Positions 41,216 to 49,741 are shown, counted from the first letter of the stretch. The stretch is DNA of 52,302 nucleotides from Gemmatimonadota bacterium (GCA_016874035.1 VGVM01000013.1:1-52302), one strand, 5' to 3'. Numbers and translations are program-made. The notes: a model not told the origin generated them from the letters alone.

Positions 41216-41317
41216 GGCTCTCTGTCCTTATCGTGTTGCGACGCGACTGAACCTGCGTCGGCGGATCAAAATCGGCAACGAATACGCGAACAACGGGTAC
41301 GCGGCGCGGCGAAACGG

Positions 41318-42487
41318 TTACTTCGCCGATCCCTGGTACCACGCCTGCGCGGCCGCGACCCCGGCGCCGCGCGTGATCTGGATCCCGGTGTCGATCAGTG
41401 TCATCTCCGTGCCCGCCAACGCGCCAAGGAGCATCAACTCATTGAGGTCGCCGAGGTGACCGATGCGGAACACCTTGCCCTTGAGCGGTCCGAGGCCGGC
41501 GCCGAGCGCAAGGTTGTACTTCCGGAACCCGACATCGCGGACCTTCTCGGCGTCACCGCTTTCGGGAACGACGATCGCGGTGACGGTATCCGAGACCCTG
41601 CACGGGTCAGTGCAGCAGTTCTTGAGGCCCCATGCCGCGACGGCGCGGCGCACGCCTTCGCCAAGTCGCTTATGGCGGGCGGCGACATTCGGCATCCCCT
41701 CGGCGAGCAGCATATCGAGCGATTCGCGCAGGCCGTACAGCCCCGAGAGCGCGGGTGTATATGGGAAGTAGCCGGTCGCGTTGTGGGTGACGTGGTCGCG
41801 CAGGTCAAAGAACGCGCGGTTCGACTTGGAGCCCGCGAATGTCGCAAGCCCCTTCGGGCTCACGCACAGGATGCCGAGCCCGGCCGGCATCATGAAGCCC
41901 TTCTGGGAACCGGCGATCGCGAAATCCACGCCCCATTCGTCGAGCTTGAACTCGAGGCTGGCGACCGAACTCACGCCGTCCACCATGAGCAGCGCGCCAT
42001 GTCCGGCGCCGTCAATGGCCGCGCGCACCGCGGCAATGTCACTCGTCACGCCGGTGGCGGTCTCGTTGTGCACGACAAGCACGGCCTTGAAGGCGCCGGC
42101 CTTGTCCGCCTTCAGCGCATCGCGAATCCGGTCGGGCTGGACCGCGCCGCCCCACGGCTCCTCGATGATCTCCACCTGCATGCCGAGTCGCTGCGCGGCA
42201 TCAATAAACAGGTGCGAGAACTGGCCGTTCCGCACCGCGAGGACGCGGTCGCCGGGGGAAAGCGCGTTCACGATGGACGCCTCCCACATGGCCGTCCCCG
42301 ATGCCGGCAGCACGAACGCCTGGCCCTTCGCCGTCCCGAAGATCTTCGGGAGGTCGGCGAGGATGCCCTTCGCCAAGGCGGGGAACGCGGATGATCGATG
42401 GTCTTCCTGGGCGCGGTGCATCGCTCGCAGGATGCGATCGGGCACGTTCGTTGGACCGGGAACGAAGAGGAAGTTGCGGCCTGACAT
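41318..42487 (-). CDS. Class V PLP aminotransferase (serine/alanine-glyoxylate type)
   Basis: This 389-residue PLP enzyme fits the AGXT/SgaA group, which moves the amino group of serine or alanine to glyoxylate. Signatures are FVPGPTNVPDRILRAM, the cofactor loop SGTAMWEASI, DGVSSVASLEF with the PLP Asp, and the Schiff-base lysine in AGSQKGFMMPAGLG. The C-terminal FRIGHLGDLNE matches the group. Substrates cannot be set from sequence; serine-glyoxylate, serine-pyruvate and alanine-glyoxylate are all possible. It stands 66 bases downstream of the next aminotransferase and 102 bases upstream of icd. Confidence 0.9.
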   Translation of the reverse strand: MSGRNFLFVPGPTNVPDRILRAMHRAQEDHRSSAFPALAKGILADLPKIFGTAKGQAFVLPASGTAMWEASIVNALSPGDRVLAVRNGQFSHLFIDAAQRLGMQVEIIEEPWGGAVQPDRIRDALKADKAGAFKAVLVVHNETATGVTSDIAAVRAAIDGAGHGALLMVDGVSSVASLEFKLDEWGVDFAIAGSQKGFMMPAGLGILCVSPKGLATFAGSKSNRAFFDLRDHVTHNATGYFPYTPALSGLYGLRESLDMLLAEGMPNVAARHKRLGEGVRRAVAAWGLKNCCTDPCRVSDTVTAIVVPESGDAEKVRDVGFRKYNLALGAGLGPLKGKVFRIGHLGDLNELMLLGALAGTEMTLIDTGIQITRGAGVAAAQAWYQGSAK

Positions 42488-42553
42488 GGGTGTGGTATCT
42501 GATGGAGCCGGGCCTGGCCGACGCGCCCTCGCGCGCCGCCACTGCCCGAGGGT

Positions 42554-43714
42554 CTAGACCATCTGCGGCAGTTTCGCGAGTCGCTCGACCGCCTTCTCGA
42601 GCGTCGCGCGTGTCTTGCAAAACGCGAAACGGACGTACTTGCGGCCCTCCGGCGCGCCCGGTCGGAAGAAACTCGAGCCCGGCACCGTGGCAACGCCGAC
42701 CTCACGCGCCATCCATTTCGCAAACGTGACGTCATCATCACTGCTGAGCGCGGTGAAGTCGGCGAAGAAGTAGTAGGCCCCGGCTGGTGACGCGAACTTG
42801 AACCCCGCCTCGCGCAACGGCGCGGCGAGGAAGTCGCGCCGATCCTGGTAGTCGCGCGAGAGCTGCGCGTAGTAGGCATCGTCGAATCCGTAGCCGATGG
42901 CCGCGGCTTCCTGGAGCGGCGCCGGCGCACCGACCGTGAGGAAGTCGTGCACCTTGCGGATCGCCACCGACCGCTCCTCGGAGGCGATCGCATAGCCGAG
43001 TCGCCACCCGGTGATGCTGAACGTCTTTGAGAGCGACGAGATCGTGATCGTGCGATCGCGCATCCCCGGCAGCGTCGCCATCGGGATGTGCTCGCCCTCA
43101 AACAGGATGTACTCGTACGGATCGTCGGTGATGACCAGGAAATCGTGCGCGATCGCAAGCCGCGCGATCTCGGTCAACTCGGCCCGGGAAAACACGTGGC
43201 CCGTCGGGTTGTGCGGCGAGTTGAGCACCACCGCACGAGTGCGCGGCGTGATCGCCGCCTTGAGCGCCTCGATGTCGAACGACCAGTCCGGGGCGCGCAG
43301 CGGGACGAACACCGGGGTGGCCTGGCAGAGGATGGCATCGGGCCCGTAGTTCTCATAGAACGGCTCGAAGATCATGACCTCGTCGCCGGGGTTGAACAGC
43401 GCGAGGAAGACGCTGGCGGTGGCTTCCGTCGCCCCGCAGCCTACCGTGATCTCGCGATCCGGGTCCACCGGCATGCCGTACCGTGTCTCGTACTTCCGCG
43501 CGATGGCGTGGCGAAGGGTCTTCGAGCCCCACGTCACCGCGTACTGGTTGATGTCGTCGCGGATGGCCGCGTAGGCCGCCTCCTTCATGACCGCCGGCAT
43601 CGGGAAGTCCGGAAACCCCTGCGACAGGTTGATCGCGCCGTACTGCTGCGCGACGCGGGTCATCTCGCGGATGACGGATTCCGTGAAGGTGTGGGTGCGG
43701 GTCGCAGTGGTCAT
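42554..43714 (-). CDS. Class I/II PLP aminotransferase (kynurenine/methionine aminotransferase-like)
   Basis: This 386-residue fold-type I aminotransferase has INLSQGFPDFPMP, the NSPHNPTGHVFSR loop, the DDPYEYILFEG loop and the lysine motif SSLSKTFSITGWRLGY. The overall pattern is nearest to the KAT/YbdL-like group, so the amino donor could be kynurenine, methionine, glutamine or an aromatic residue. ATG 43714 lies only 3 bases after the mature end of tRNA-Leu. The in-frame codons upstream lie within the tRNA gene and are not protein. No ribosome site is visible, so translation after tRNA processing would be almost leaderless. Confidence 0.9.
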   Translation of the reverse strand: MTTATRTHTFTESVIREMTRVAQQYGAINLSQGFPDFPMPAVMKEAAYAAIRDDINQYAVTWGSKTLRHAIARKYETRYGMPVDPDREITVGCGATEATASVFLALFNPGDEVMIFEPFYENYGPDAILCQATPVFVPLRAPDWSFDIEALKAAITPRTRAVVLNSPHNPTGHVFSRAELTEIARLAIAHDFLVITDDPYEYILFEGEHIPMATLPGMRDRTITISSLSKTFSITGWRLGYAIASEERSVAIRKVHDFLTVGAPAPLQEAAAIGYGFDDAYYAQLSRDYQDRRDFLAAPLREAGFKFASPAGAYYFFADFTALSSDDDVTFAKWMAREVGVATVPGSSFFRPGAPEGRKYVRFAFCKTRATLEKAVERLAKLPQMV

Positions 43715-43717
43715 AGG

Positions 43718-43803
43718 TACCCGGGGCGGGAATCGAACCCGCAAGCCACTCGCGTGGCGGGGGATTTTGAGTCCCCTGCGTCTGCCAGTTCCGCCACCCG
43801 GGT
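43718..43803 (-). tRNA. tRNA-Leu (CAA)
   Basis: The 86-base gene folds as a class II tRNA: 7-base acceptor ACCCGGG/CCCGGGT with discriminator A (43718), anticodon stem GGGGA/TCCCC with loop CTCAAAA (anticodon CAA at 43769-43767), a 5-base variable-arm stem GCCAC/GTGGC, and T-arm GCGGG/CCCGC with TTCGATT loop. CCA is not encoded: the next bases are CCT, then the ATG of an aminotransferase. No clear promoter is seen between the terminator at 43822-43865 and the tRNA. Confidence 0.96.
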
Positions 43804-43821
43804 AAAGGCACGGAACCCCAG

Positions 43822-43865
43822 AAAACCGAAGCGCCGTCGCCAGCGAGAAGCTAGCGGCGGCGCTT
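43822..43865 (-). terminator. Terminator downstream of the LTXXQ/anti-sigma/sigma unit
   Basis: Arms 43829-43844 and 43850-43865 pair over 16 positions, with one C-A mismatch and one G-T wobble, around a GAGAA loop. On the minus strand CGG and four T (43825-43822) follow, with tRNA-Leu beginning 19 bases further on. This fits an intrinsic terminator that insulates the tRNA from the sigma-factor operon. Confidence 0.7.
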
Positions 43866-43894
43866 GGACTGAGCCAGCAGGAATGCGTCGCCTG

Positions 43895-44575
43895 TTAACG
43901 CGGCGCGGAACGCAACGGCGCCGGCGGAGGTCCAGAATCCGGCGGCGGCCCCGCGCCCCTGCGGCCGCCGATGCCGCCTCGAAGCCCGGGCACACCCGCC
44001 GGGGGACCGCCGCCTCCCGGCGGCCCCATCCGCCCACCCTGCATCCCCTGGATGCGCTGCCGCAACTGTTCCTCAAGCCCGATGTACTGAGAGCGCTGCA
44101 AGGGCGACATGACGCCGTCGAGCTCGCGCTGTTCCTGTTCGAGCAAGTCGATCCGCTGACGCTGGACCCGCACCATACGGTCAAGGAGCTCCCGCACCTG
44201 GTCGCCGCGCGTACTGTCCGCCGCGATCACTTCGTCCCGGAGCGCCATGCGCACGTCGCGCTCCTGCTGGAGGGTCGTCGTCCGCCGGTCGCGGTACCTC
44301 GCGTTGATCTCACGCACGCGGCTCATCTGTGCCTCGGTGAGGCCGAGCCGGCGCTGCAACACGTTCGACAGCTGTTCTTCGAATCGCCGCTCAAGCGCCG
44401 CGCGCCCGGGCGCCGCGGAATCGCCCTGCCCCCCGCCACGCCGGCCAGCGAGCGGGCGGTTGGGATTCCGCTGGGCCTCGAGCGAACTGCCGGCAACCAA
44501 TGCCAACAGCGCCGCAACCATCACGCCAGTCCCGGCCGTTCGTTTCCGCGCCGATAGTGTTCCGGTATTACGCAT
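43895..44575 (-). CDS. Secreted Spy/CpxP-like (LTXXQ-type) periplasmic protein
   Basis: The 226-residue protein has a signal peptide (positively charged ARKR, then VMVAALLALVAGSSLEAQ) and a helical, charged central region. RLGLTEAQMSRVREINARYRD carries an LTxxQ-like motif, and a second MSPLQRSQYIGLEEQLRQR follows, as in Spy/CpxP/heavy-metal-sensor proteins. The last 60 residues are Gly/Pro/Arg-rich. It shares one base with the anti-sigma stop (TGATG), so it is probably the third product of the sigma operon and an envelope-stress sensor or chaperone. The function is inferred from fold and context. Confidence 0.78.
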   Translation of the reverse strand: MRNTGTLSARKRTAGTGVMVAALLALVAGSSLEAQRNPNRPLAGRRGGGQGDSAAPGRAALERRFEEQLSNVLQRRLGLTEAQMSRVREINARYRDRRTTTLQQERDVRMALRDEVIAADSTRGDQVRELLDRMVRVQRQRIDLLEQEQRELDGVMSPLQRSQYIGLEEQLRQRIQGMQGGRMGPPGGGGPPAGVPGLRGGIGGRRGAGPPPDSGPPPAPLRSAPR

Positions 44576-45177
44576 CAGCGGTTCCCCCGCGCGGTCCCCA
44601 CGCCCCCATCCGGGACGATGACGACGGCAAAAGTGTCTGGTTCGGCGCGCACCGTCACATCCAGGCCGTCCAGGGATGCCAGCAGCGCTTCGATCTGCGC
44701 GTCGGACAGGTCCGCGAGCGACGGTCCCAACGAGACGCCTCGCTGCGTCGACACGTCGGCCGGCCCCACCACGCCAATGCCGGCTGAGTCGCGGATGACC
44801 GAGTCGAGGGGCTGCACGAGCGCCTGGCCACCAGCGCCCGAGCCGACCTCGCCGGCCTGGCGGGCGATCACGACGCCCGCGGCGCCGACGATGAACAGCG
44901 TGATGCTGGCCGCCGCGCGCCACAGCGGCTGGCGATAGTACGGCTTGCTCGACCGCACCTGGCTTGCCATCGCGACTCGGCGCGCGACCGCGCCAAGCTC
45001 GACCGCAGGGGCCGGATACGCCCGGCGCGCCGCGTCAAGCAACTCGAGTTCGCTGGCGCAATCCGCGCAGCCGCTGAGGTGGGCTTCCACCGTCGCACGG
45101 TCCGCCTGTGAAACCGTCCCAGCCGCATAGAGCGGAAGCAGGTCCCGAATCTCGCCGTTTTCGCAATCACGCATCAT
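44575..45177 (-). CDS. Anti-sigma factor with zinc-finger domain and one membrane helix
   Basis: The N-terminal 50 residues hold a zf-HC2-type anti-sigma domain with the HxxxCxxC ligand set in EAHLSGCADC. A single hydrophobic helix lies at about 88-105 (AAASITLFIVGAAGVVIA), and the C-terminal 95 residues would be periplasmic. The ATG pair at 45177/45174 overlaps the sigma-factor end by 11 bases, so it should bind and hold that ECF sigma. It is 200 residues. The outer domain (SDAQIEALLASLDGLD) resembles no enzyme I know. Confidence 0.88.
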   Translation of the reverse strand: MMRDCENGEIRDLLPLYAAGTVSQADRATVEAHLSGCADCASELELLDAARRAYPAPAVELGAVARRVAMASQVRSSKPYYRQPLWRAAASITLFIVGAAGVVIARQAGEVGSGAGGQALVQPLDSVIRDSAGIGVVGPADVSTQRGVSLGPSLADLSDAQIEALLASLDGLDVTVRAEPDTFAVVIVPDGGVGTARGNR

Positions 45178-45724
45178 CGCTCAACTTCTCCTTGATCGAT
45201 CGCATGGCATTGTGATAGTGCACGCGACACGCTCCCTCCGTACTGCCCACCACCGTGGCGATCTCACTGTACGCCATCCCGTCGGTGACGCGCAGCAGGA
45301 ACACTTCTCGCTGCAATGGCAACAATTGTTGCACCGCCCCACGCACCCGCATTGCCGTTTCGTCCGCAATCATCTGGTCAAGCGCGCCGTATTCGTCCAC
45401 GGCGTGCGTCTCCTCCAACTCCGTTGCCCCCGCCTGCCGGCGCTCGGCCCGCCTTCGGTCCAGGACCAGCCGCTTCAGGATCGTGAAGAGCCACGTCCGG
45501 AGCGTGGAATCGGCCCGAAAGCTGTCGAGCGAATGAAACGCCCGGACAAACGTGGCCTGCACCAGCTCGTCCACCCCTTCGCGAACGCCGGAACTGGCAG
45601 CGAATCGTGCGAGCGCTGTGCCGTGCCGTTCCACGATGGCCGTCGCCGCCCGTTGGTCGCCCGCCTTCCAGCGTTGGATCAACTCGGCGTCGATGGCCCT
45701 GTTCGTTCCTGCGTCGTCGGTCAC
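45167..45724 (-). CDS. ECF-type RNA polymerase sigma factor (GTG start)
   Basis: The 185-residue protein has sigma region 2 (ELVQATFVRAFHSLDSFRADSTLRTWLFTILKRLVLDRRR) and region 4 (LPLQREVFLLRVTDGMAYSEIATVVGSTEGACRVHYHNAMRSIKEKL). Regions 1 and 3 are absent, as in ECF sigmas. It starts at GTG 45724, with the anti-sigma gene overlapping its end. A candidate self-regulated promoter (AAC, 16 bases, CGTC) lies at 45768-45746. The signal that releases it is unknown, but the periplasmic partner gene suggests envelope stress. Confidence 0.94.
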   Translation of the reverse strand: MTDDAGTNRAIDAELIQRWKAGDQRAATAIVERHGTALARFAASSGVREGVDELVQATFVRAFHSLDSFRADSTLRTWLFTILKRLVLDRRRAERRQAGATELEETHAVDEYGALDQMIADETAMRVRGAVQQLLPLQREVFLLRVTDGMAYSEIATVVGSTEGACRVHYHNAMRSIKEKLSDDA

Positions 45725-45743
45725 GAGTCCGGGTTCACGAGGG

Positions 45744-45773
45744 TTGACGGGGATTCGGGAGAAACGTTAAGGC
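45744..45773. promoter_or_regulatory. Overlapping divergent promoter candidates (sigma operon / GDPD)
   Basis: On the minus strand AAC (45768-45766) and CGTC (45749-45746) are 16 bases apart, fitting ECF promoters of GGAAC/CGTC type and suggesting autoregulation. On the plus strand TTGACG (45744-45749) and TAAGGC (45768-45773) are 18 bases apart and could drive the phosphodiesterase gene. Both use the same 30 bases, so binding would be mutually exclusive. Confidence 0.4.
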
Positions 45774-45797
45774 CGGGGATGAAGCACGCGCGGCACC

Positions 45798-46511
45798 GTG
45801 TTAGGTATCAGCGTGCGACCTGAGGTCATCGCCCACCGCGGGGCCAGCCGCGAAGCCCCGGAGAACTCCCTGCGCGCGTTCGCGCGGGCGGCCGAACTCG
45901 GTGCCAACGCGATCGAGCTTGACCTGCATCTGACGACTGACGGGGTCCTGGTGGTTCACCACGATCCGCTGATCCACTCCGCAGCGGGCGAGGTGCCGAT
46001 CAATCAGCGTTCGAGCGCCGAACTCGCCGGTATCCTCGTCCGGGACGAGCCCGTCCCGCGATTCGCGGACGTACTCACCCTGGCTGCCGAGCGCGGCCTG
46101 ACAGTGTACGCCGAGGCGAAAGGCCGCGGGACCGGCGCCGCGGCGGCACGCCTGCTCGCGCACGCCGCGGCGAACGGCTCGGTCAGCGGCGCGGTGCATT
46201 CGTTCGACCATCGCGAAGTGGCGTCGGCGGGCCGCGCCCAACCGACGGTGCCACGGGGCGTGCTCGAAGTCGCCTACCACGTCGAACCGGCCGGCGCGCT
46301 GCGCGATGTCGGCGCGCGCGACCTGTGGCAACAAGCCCAGATGATTGACCGCGCGCTGGTTGATGCAACGCATGCGGCCGGCGGGCGCGTCATTGCATGG
46401 ACCGCGAATGCGCCCGAACTCATTCGGCACCTGATCGCGCTCGGCGTGGACGGGATCTGCACGGATGATGTCGCACTGGCCCGGACGATCGTTGACTCGG
46501 CGGCGGCGTAG
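45798..46511 (+). CDS. Glycerophosphodiester phosphodiesterase (GDPD family)
   Basis: It hydrolyses glycerophosphodiesters to glycerol 3-phosphate and an alcohol. The core is IAHRGASREAPENSLRAF, GANAIELDLHLTTDGVLVVHHDP (metal Glu/Asp and catalytic His) and VIAWTANAPELIRHLIALGVDGICTDD. There is no signal peptide, so it should be cytosolic. The frame opens at GTG 45798, but GTG 45813 (VRPEVIAHRG) has a better-spaced AGG ribosome site and may be the true start; lengths are 237 or 232 residues. Confidence 0.9.
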   Translation: MLGISVRPEVIAHRGASREAPENSLRAFARAAELGANAIELDLHLTTDGVLVVHHDPLIHSAAGEVPINQRSSAELAGILVRDEPVPRFADVLTLAAERGLTVYAEAKGRGTGAAAARLLAHAAANGSVSGAVHSFDHREVASAGRAQPTVPRGVLEVAYHVEPAGALRDVGARDLWQQAQMIDRALVDATHAAGGRVIAWTANAPELIRHLIALGVDGICTDDVALARTIVDSAAA

Positions 46512-46582
46512 ATTCGTCGTCGCGTATGCGAATCCCCATGCCCGCCGAACTGGATATTGAACTACACACCCGGAGCACCCAC

Positions 46583-48004
46583 GTGAGAAGTCACTTCATT
46601 CGCGCTCGCCTTGTCCTCGCAGGGCTCGTACTCGCCGTCACGGCGCCGGTGTACGCCCAGCAGCCCGCCGCCACGCCGGCCGCGGTGCCCGGCCGAGGCG
46701 GTGTCTCGCAGCCGCTCGCGGACCCGTTCCCCAGCACCTACCAGCCCGCCAGCTCGCGCCCGACGGTCATCCGAAACGTGAACATCTTCACCAGTGCCGG
46801 GCCGCTGGTTCGCAATGGATCGATCCTTGTCCAGAACGGGAAGGTGACCGCCGTCGGTGCGAGCGTGACCGCCCCGGCCGACGCGATTGCGATTGACGGG
46901 AGCGGCAAGTACGTAACGCCGGGCCTGATTGACACGCACTCACACCTCGGCGTGTACCCGTCGCCGGGGACCGCGGCGCACCAGGACGGCAACGAAATGG
47001 TGAATCCCGTCACCGCGCACGTCTGGGCCGAACATTCCGTGTGGCCGCAGGATCCGCAGTTTCCGCGTGTACTCGCCGGCGGGACCACGACCATCCAGGT
47101 CCTGCCGGGCTCGGGCAACCTGATCGGCGGGCGGAGCGTGGTCCTGAAGGTTGCGCCGTCGCGATCCGTCCAGGGGATGAAGTTCCCGGGCGCGAAGTAC
47201 GGCCTCAAGATGGCCTGCGGTGAGAATCCGAAGCGTGTTTACGCAACGAGAGGCCCGGCGACGCGCATGGGCAACGTGGCCGGCTATCGCGCGGCATGGA
47301 TCGCGGCCGAGCAGTACCGACGTCGCTGGGACAAGTGGAACGCCGATCGTCAGGGCGACCCGCCCGCCCGCGACCTAGGCAATGAGACGCTCGCGGAGGT
47401 TCTCCGGGGCAACATCCTCGTCCAGAATCACTGCTACCAGGCCGACGAGATGATGCAGATGATTGATATCGCGAAGGAGTTCGGATACCAGATCCGTTCG
47501 TTCCACCACGGCGTGGAGGCCTACAAGATCGCGGACGTCCTGGCCCGCGAGGGCATCAGCGGCTCGCTCTGGTCCGACTGGGGCGGCTTCAAGATGGAAG
47601 CGCTGGATGCCACGCGGGCGAACATCGGGCTGGTGCACGCCGCCGGCGCGCGCGCGATCGTGCACTCGGACGACGCATCGTACTCGCAGCGCATGAACCA
47701 GGAAGCGGCGAAGGCGCTCGCGGCTGCACGAGCCGTCGGCCTGACGATCAGCGACGAGGACGCGATCCGGTGGATCACGATCAACGCCGCATGGGCACTG
47801 GGCCTCGAGGATCGCATCGGCTCGCTGGAGCCGGGCAAGAATGCGGACTTCGTGCTGTGGTCCGGGAACCCGCTGTCGGTGTACGCGCGAGCGGAAAAGG
47901 TGTGGATTGACGGCGTGATGCTGTACGATCGGCTGGATCCCCGGCAGCAATGGCGGACCGATTTTGAGCTGGGCTACGTCACGTCAACAGGAGGGAGCCG
48001 CTAA
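46583..48004 (+). CDS. Secreted amidohydrolase (metal site present)
   Basis: I start at GTG 46583, with GGAG 9 bases upstream, because it yields a standard signal peptide (HFIRARLVLAGLVLAVTAPVYAQ); the ATG at 46526 has no ribosome site. The 473-residue protein is an imidazolonepropionase/dipeptidase-like member of the metal-dependent hydrolases. The metal HxH is His119/His121 (TPGLIDTHSHLG), further ligands may be His283 and His309, and Asp363 lies in IVHSDDASYSQ. The substrate is unknown, probably a peptide-like or cyclic amide. It overlaps the second amidohydrolase by one base. Confidence 0.88.
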   Translation: MRSHFIRARLVLAGLVLAVTAPVYAQQPAATPAAVPGRGGVSQPLADPFPSTYQPASSRPTVIRNVNIFTSAGPLVRNGSILVQNGKVTAVGASVTAPADAIAIDGSGKYVTPGLIDTHSHLGVYPSPGTAAHQDGNEMVNPVTAHVWAEHSVWPQDPQFPRVLAGGTTTIQVLPGSGNLIGGRSVVLKVAPSRSVQGMKFPGAKYGLKMACGENPKRVYATRGPATRMGNVAGYRAAWIAAEQYRRRWDKWNADRQGDPPARDLGNETLAEVLRGNILVQNHCYQADEMMQMIDIAKEFGYQIRSFHHGVEAYKIADVLAREGISGSLWSDWGGFKMEALDATRANIGLVHAAGARAIVHSDDASYSQRMNQEAAKALAAARAVGLTISDEDAIRWITINAAWALGLEDRIGSLEPGKNADFVLWSGNPLSVYARAEKVWIDGVMLYDRLDPRQQWRTDFELGYVTSTGGSR

Positions 48005-49335
48005 TGCGAGCGCTTCACGGTCTCCCATCCCGCGCACGCCAGGTCGCCACGCTGGCTGCCGCGGTTGCGTCTGTTGCTGGACCAGTGGCTGCCCGGGCCC
48101 AGGCGGCGCCACCGCCTGTCATCGCGATCACGGGTGGCACGGTCTATCCCGTCTCGGGCCCGAAGATCGAGGGCGGGACCGTGCTCATTCAGGGGGGCAA
48201 CATCTCCGCGGTTGGGCGGAACATCCCCATTCCGGCCGGGGCCGAACGGGTGGACGCCACCGGCAAGTGGGTCACGCCGGGCTTGATCAACGCCGCCACG
48301 AACCTGGGCCTCACTGAAGCGGGCGGCCCGCAGTTCTCGGGCGGCTACAACGACACGCGCGCGACCGGCACCAAGGGGATCGCGGCCGCGTTCAACGCCT
48401 GGGAAGGCCTGAATCCCGCCTCGACCTTCATCCCGATGCAACGTGGAGATGGCATCACGAGTGTGCTCGTCGCGCCCGCGGGCGGGTTGATCGGCGGGCG
48501 CGCGGCCATGGTGGACCTCGCCGGCGCCACGGTCGGCGCCATGGTTGTGCGCGGGCCGGTCGCCATGGTGGGGGCGTTTGACCCCACGGCGGGCAACCTG
48601 CAGTCGCGAGGGGAACTGATCGGCACGCTGCGCGACCTGCTCACGGATGCAAGGAGTTTTGTCGCGCGCCGCGCCGCGATCGAGTCGAACCAGACGCGTC
48701 CGCTCTCGGCGCCGAAGGCGGATCTCGAAGCGCTGCAACCAGTGCTGAATCGCACCATGCCGCTCGCGATCGCCGTGGACCGCGCCAGCGACATCACCGC
48801 CGTGCTCGCCCTGGCCCGGCAGTTCAACATCCGGGTCGCGCTGGTGGGGGCCGCCGAGGCATGGCAGGTCGCCGCGGAAATAGCCGCCGCGCGGGTCCCC
48901 GTGATGGTCGGCGCCATGAACAACATCCCCGGGTCCTTCAACACCCTGGGCATGCGACAGGAGAATGCCGCGATGCTGAAGGCCGCCGGCGTGCAGGTCA
49001 CCTTGATCGGGAACGGCCCAGGTGACGGCGCGACGTTCAATGCGCGCAATATCCGGCAAGAGGCCGGAAACGCGGTCGCCTACGGCATGACGTGGGACGA
49101 CGCGCTCCGCGCCATCACACTCGCGCCGGCGGAGGCGTTCGGCGTCGGGGACCGGATCGGATCACTGCAGCCGGGGCGCGCCGCGAACGTCGTCGTCTGG
49201 TCGGGCGACCCGTTCGAGTTCGAGACGCGCGCCGAGCGCGTGTACATCCGGGGCGCCCTGCAAAGCGGCCGTTCACGGCAGGACGAGTTGTCCGAGCGGT
49301 ACCGCCGGTTACCGCCAAACTTCCGGACGCCGTAG
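48004..49335 (+). CDS. Secreted amidohydrolase-like protein lacking metal ligands
   Basis: The 443-residue protein has the same layout as its upstream neighbour: signal peptide (residues 1-33, ending ARAQA), beta domain, TPGLI motif, TIM barrel and C-terminal DRIGSLQPGRAANVVVWSGDP. However the HxH is replaced by Ala98/Asn100 in TPGLINAATNLGL, and no HSDD equivalent is seen (VMVGAMNNIPG region). It therefore looks like a non-catalytic partner, perhaps forming a heteromer with the active protein. ATG shares one base with the neighbour's TAA. The alternative of a different metal-free activity cannot be excluded. Confidence 0.85.
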   Translation: MRALHGLPSRARQVATLAAAVASVAGPVAARAQAAPPPVIAITGGTVYPVSGPKIEGGTVLIQGGNISAVGRNIPIPAGAERVDATGKWVTPGLINAATNLGLTEAGGPQFSGGYNDTRATGTKGIAAAFNAWEGLNPASTFIPMQRGDGITSVLVAPAGGLIGGRAAMVDLAGATVGAMVVRGPVAMVGAFDPTAGNLQSRGELIGTLRDLLTDARSFVARRAAIESNQTRPLSAPKADLEALQPVLNRTMPLAIAVDRASDITAVLALARQFNIRVALVGAAEAWQVAAEIAAARVPVMVGAMNNIPGSFNTLGMRQENAAMLKAAGVQVTLIGNGPGDGATFNARNIRQEAGNAVAYGMTWDDALRAITLAPAEAFGVGDRIGSLQPGRAANVVVWSGDPFEFETRAERVYIRGALQSGRSRQDELSERYRRLPPNFRTP

Positions 49336-49372
49336 GCGACGGCTCCTGCTGTCCCGACGCGCCATTCGCCGA

Positions 49373-49741
49373 TCAGCCGGCGGGTGGCGCGTCTGGCTTC
49401 GGAGGCTCGCCGGGACGCGGGTCCCCGCCATCCGGATCATCGCCCTTGTCGCTCGGCGCCGGTGGCGTCTCACCCCGATGCCTCGCGAGTTCACGCTGGA
49501 GTCGTTCCGCGTCGGCCTCGTGCGTCGCGAGGACATCATCGAGGCGCTTCAGCGCGTCGGGCTCGATCTCCTTGCCGTCGCGTCGGGCACGGTGGACGGC
49601 GTAGCCAAGCGCCTGGGCCGCCGCGTCGGCCGATTGGCGCACGCGGAAGATCTCGATGCGGACCTTGCCTTCGTCCAGTGCGTCCTTCGCGGCATCGCCC
49701 GCCGTTTGCAGCTCTCGCTTGAGTCGGCCCAGCAGTCCCAT
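49373..49741 (-). CDS. Small hypothetical coiled-coil protein
   Basis: I do not recognise this 122-residue protein. The first 90 residues are charged and helical (MGLLGRLKRELQTAGDAA, GKVRIEIFRVRQSADAAAQA, EPDALKRLDDVLATHEADA), suggesting a coiled coil, and the tail is Pro/Gly/Asp-rich. There is no signal peptide or membrane helix. A plus-strand frame overlaps it almost fully, but composition and the helical repeat favour the minus strand. It is convergent with the amidohydrolase gene and follows the rpmA terminator. Confidence 0.6.
   Translation of the reverse strand: MGLLGRLKRELQTAGDAAKDALDEGKVRIEIFRVRQSADAAAQALGYAVHRARRDGKEIEPDALKRLDDVLATHEADAERLQRELARHRGETPPAPSDKGDDPDGGDPRPGEPPKPDAPPAG

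Noticed and set aside
43715-43744. Start of the aminotransferase at a codon inside the tRNA gene
   Set aside because: Those ten codons are the T-arm and acceptor of tRNA-Leu, so the protein starts at ATG 43714.
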